This document shows positions 14,758 to 16,094 of a stretch of DNA of 16,094 nt, piece after piece. The position numbers were made by a program, and so were the translations under genes. How positions within the stretch are numbered: position 1 is the first letter of the stretch; each line of letters begins with the position of its first letter. Source of the stretch: CAYUNE01 sp964446115 (GTDB lineage Bacteria > Desulfobacterota > Desulfobulbia > Desulfobulbales > Desulfobulbaceae); the NCBI GenBank assembly GCA_964446115.1, contig CAYUNE010000046.1, positions 1 to 16,094 on the forward strand, read 5' to 3'. The notes under the pieces were generated by a model, which was not told where the DNA came from, made no database searches, and saw nothing but the letters and a program-made list of their open reading frames with translations.

Positions 14758-15288
14758 TTAGTTTTTACTGACCTGGATATACTCAAGTTCAACCGGTGTG
14801 GACCTGCCGAAAATACGAACCATGACCTTGACCCGGCCCTTGTCCGGATAAACCTCATCGACGACACCATCGAAATTGGCAAAGGGGCCATCAATCACCC
14901 GAACGACATCACCGGTTTCAAAGACGACCTTCGGCCGCGGCTTGGTGGCCCCCTCCTCGACCCGGTTGATAATCTTCTGAGCTTCGGCATCCGGCAAAGG
15001 CTGGGGATGCAGATTGTCGCCGACAAAACCGGTAATCCTGGAAATTTCCTGGACCGTGTGCCAGGTGGCGTCGTTGAGCTCCATCTGGATGAGAATATAT
15101 CCGGGAAAGAATTTACGGGAAGAGGTCTTGCGGGTGCCCTTGATCATCTCCACCACCTGCTCGGTGGGTACGAGAATTTCCCCGAAAAATTCCTCCTGGC
15201 CGGCATTTTTTATGTGCTCCAGAAGCTCAAGTTTGACCTTGTCCTCATAACCGGTATGAGCATGAACTATATACCATTGTTTTCCCAT
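14758..15288 (-). CDS. nusG: Transcription elongation and termination factor NusG
   Basis: NusG binds the beta' clamp and suppresses pausing through its NGN domain, and contacts Rho or ribosomal S10 through its KOW domain. The 176-aa protein starts MGKQWYIVHAHTGYEDKV. NGN signatures are FFPGYILIQM (60-69) and ITGFVG (85-90). The KOW domain begins around 125 (GDVVRVIDGPFANFDG) and ends VELEYIQVSKN. It lies 17 nt after secE, with an AGGAG motif somewhat far (14 bases) from the ATG. This is the conserved secE-nusG pair. No extra insertion domain is present. Confidence 0.98.
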   Translation of the reverse strand: MGKQWYIVHAHTGYEDKVKLELLEHIKNAGQEEFFGEILVPTEQVVEMIKGTRKTSSRKFFPGYILIQMELNDATWHTVQEISRITGFVGDNLHPQPLPDAEAQKIINRVEEGATKPRPKVVFETGDVVRVIDGPFANFDGVVDEVYPDKGRVKVMVRIFGRSTPVELEYIQVSKN

Positions 15289-15305
15289 GACAGTCGGAAG
15301 ATCTC

Positions 15306-15569
15306 CTATTTGATGATGAATGAGACGAGCTTGCCGAGAAGAAGATCAACAGTGCCGAGATAAAGAGAAATGAAGAAAACAAGGACAATGACGAAACCGG
15401 TCATGCCGATGACCACTTTTTTTTCAGGCCAGACAATCTTTGCAAATTCCGCCTTGACTTCCTGGACGAACTGACTGATGGCCGCCGGCGAGTAACGCGA
15501 GGCCTGCTGAACTGCTCCTGCCGCTGATTGCCTTGCCTTGGAACCGCGAGCTGATTTCTTTTTTGCCAT
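15306..15569 (-). CDS. secE: Preprotein translocase subunit SecE
   Basis: SecE is the essential gamma subunit that clamps SecY in the inner-membrane translocon. With the ATG at 15569 it is 87 aa: a Lys/Arg/Ser-rich cytoplasmic tail (1-25), an amphipathic helix ending in EFAKIVWPEKK (41-51), the SecE signature, and one membrane segment (about 53-74) followed by a hydrophobic tail. It is the short single-helix form, not the three-helix E. coli form. A TTG at 15587 would add MDNLTV, but it lacks a Shine-Dalgarno, and MAKKKS is the usual type of start. No clear ribosome-binding site precedes the ATG either. It lies 44 nt after tRNA-Trp. Confidence 0.95.
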   Translation of the reverse strand: MAKKKSARGSKARQSAAGAVQQASRYSPAAISQFVQEVKAEFAKIVWPEKKVVIGMTGFVIVLVFFISLYLGTVDLLLGKLVSFIIK

Positions 15570-15613
15570 GACTGTTAAGTTGTCCAATTCGTCGAAAACG
15601 GATCACGCTGAAA

Positions 15614-15690
15614 TGGCAGGCCAGGAGGGACTCGAACCCCCAACACCCGGATTTGGAGTCCGGTGCTCTACCAATTAGAGCTACTGGCCT
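15614..15690 (-). tRNA. trnW: tRNA-Trp (anticodon CCA)
   Basis: A full cloverleaf is visible on the minus strand, including an encoded 3' CCA. The acceptor stem is AGGCCAG/CTGGCCT with discriminator G. The D stem is GCTC/GAGC, the anticodon stem CCGGA/TCCGG with loop CTCCAAA, and the T arm GGGGG-TTCGAGT-CCCTC. The loop gives anticodon CCA, reading UGG. It sits between rpmG and secE, so it must be cut out of the polycistronic transcript; this placement is common in deltaproteobacterial-type genomes. Confidence 0.98.
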
Positions 15691-15709
15691 GCGCAGGTTC
15701 CTGGCGGCG

Positions 15710-15759
15710 GGTGCCTCCCCCTGTCTCCTATATGACCGGCAGGACGGAGCACCTTTTTT
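15710..15759 (+). terminator. Terminator-like hairpin facing the plus strand, between tRNA-Trp and rpmG
   Basis: GGTGCCTCC (15710-15718) pairs with GGAGCACC (15746-15753) with one bulged C, plus an inner CCTG/CAGG stem. The plus strand continues with six T (15754-15759). It would stop plus-strand (antisense) transcription and not the operon. All genes here are on the minus strand, so it may be an antisense guard or a chance arrangement. In the sense RNA the same stem precedes the tRNA and could assist processing. Confidence 0.4.
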
Positions 15760-15768
15760 CCTCCGCCT

Positions 15769-15918
15769 CTATTTGGTCTCCTTATGGGGAGTATGCGAGC
15801 GGCAAAATGGGCAGTACTTGCTCAGTTCAAGTTTGCCGGGAGTCGAGCGCTTGTTCTTGGTAGTGGTGTAATTCCGGCGTTTACACTCCTTGCAGGCAAG
15901 TGTGATGATATCCCTCAT
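15769..15918 (-). CDS. rpmG: 50S ribosomal protein L33, zinc-binding form
   Basis: L33 is a small protein of the large subunit near the E site. The 49 codons read MRDIITLACKECKRRNYTTT and on to HTPHKETK. C9/C12 and C36/C39 make two CxxC pairs, so this is the zinc-ribbon (C+) paralogue; zinc-independent versions lack the cysteines. A GGAGG Shine-Dalgarno lies six bases before the ATG. It starts 25 nt after the tuf stop, consistent with co-transcription, and precedes tRNA-Trp and secE. Confidence 0.97.
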   Translation of the reverse strand: MRDIITLACKECKRRNYTTTKNKRSTPGKLELSKYCPFCRSHTPHKETK

Positions 15919-15943
15919 GTCCGACCTCCATGCATGGGTGTAA

Positions 15944-16094
15944 CTACTCGATTATCTCGCTGACAACTCCGGCGCCCACCGTGCGGCCGCCCTCGCGGAT
16001 GGCAAATCGCAAACCCTCTTCCATGGCGATGGGGGTGATCAGCTCAGCCTCGATGTGGACGTTGTCGCCGGGCATGACCATCTCTACATCAACG
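15944..16094 (-). CDS. tuf: Elongation factor Tu, C-terminal 49 residues (gene runs off the right edge)
   Basis: The last 49 codons of EF-Tu (the stop makes 50 in all) are visible as domain III. They contain VEMVMPGDNVHIEAELITP, then PIAMEEGLRFAIREGGRTVG, ending VVSEIIE and a TAG stop. This is the second tuf copy and stands upstream of rpmG, where E. coli tufB stands relative to secE-nusG. The 5' part lies outside the window. Confidence 0.98.
   Translation of the reverse strand, partial: VDVEMVMPGDNVHIEAELITPIAMEEGLRFAIREGGRTVGAGVVSEIIE

Overview
This window is a conserved translation and transcription housekeeping cluster, read entirely from the minus strand. In gene order (right to left) it is: tuf (3' end) - rpmG - tRNA-Trp - secE - nusG - rplK - rplA - rplJ - rplL - rpoB - rpoC - rpsL - rpsG - fusA - tuf (5' end). 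It carries no phage, transposase, CRISPR or defence genes. The beta and beta' subunits are 1358 and 1354 aa with the large lineage-specific insertions seen in proteobacteria-like polymerases. Together with tuf on both sides, a tRNA-Trp between rpmG and secE, and the str genes straight after rpoC, this suggests a Gram-negative of the Desulfobacterota (former Deltaproteobacteria) type, perhaps Desulfobulbales-like. The phylum call is an inference from protein style and gene order, not a database result.

Right part (about 12.3-16.1 kb): EF-Tu end, zinc-type L33, tRNA-Trp(CCA), SecE and NusG, then L11, L1 and L10. These supply ribosome stalk parts, the translocon gamma subunit and the transcription-translation coupling factor. 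A 487-nt leader lies between rplA and rplJ. It holds a recognisable L10-type autoregulatory leader, and an inverted repeat followed by a U-rich tract overlaps that leader, suggesting attenuation. Middle (3.5-12.3 kb): L7/L12, then RpoB and RpoC. The rplL-rpoB gap holds two tandem perfect hairpins, one with 26 uninterrupted base pairs. This is the most striking non-coding signal in the window and probably an mRNA processing or attenuation site. Left part (1-3.5 kb): S12, S7, EF-G and the start of a second EF-Tu, the classical str operon. A near-consensus sigma70 promoter drives it from the short rpoC-rpsL gap, and hairpins lie in the rpsG-fusA and fusA-tuf gaps.

The coding genes look intact and ordinary. 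The interesting material is in the gaps: almost every spacer longer than about 100 nt holds an inverted repeat, which implies layered RNA-level control of stoichiometry. I saw no evidence of a previously undescribed protein system. The findings below are candidate regulatory RNA structures and start-site decisions.
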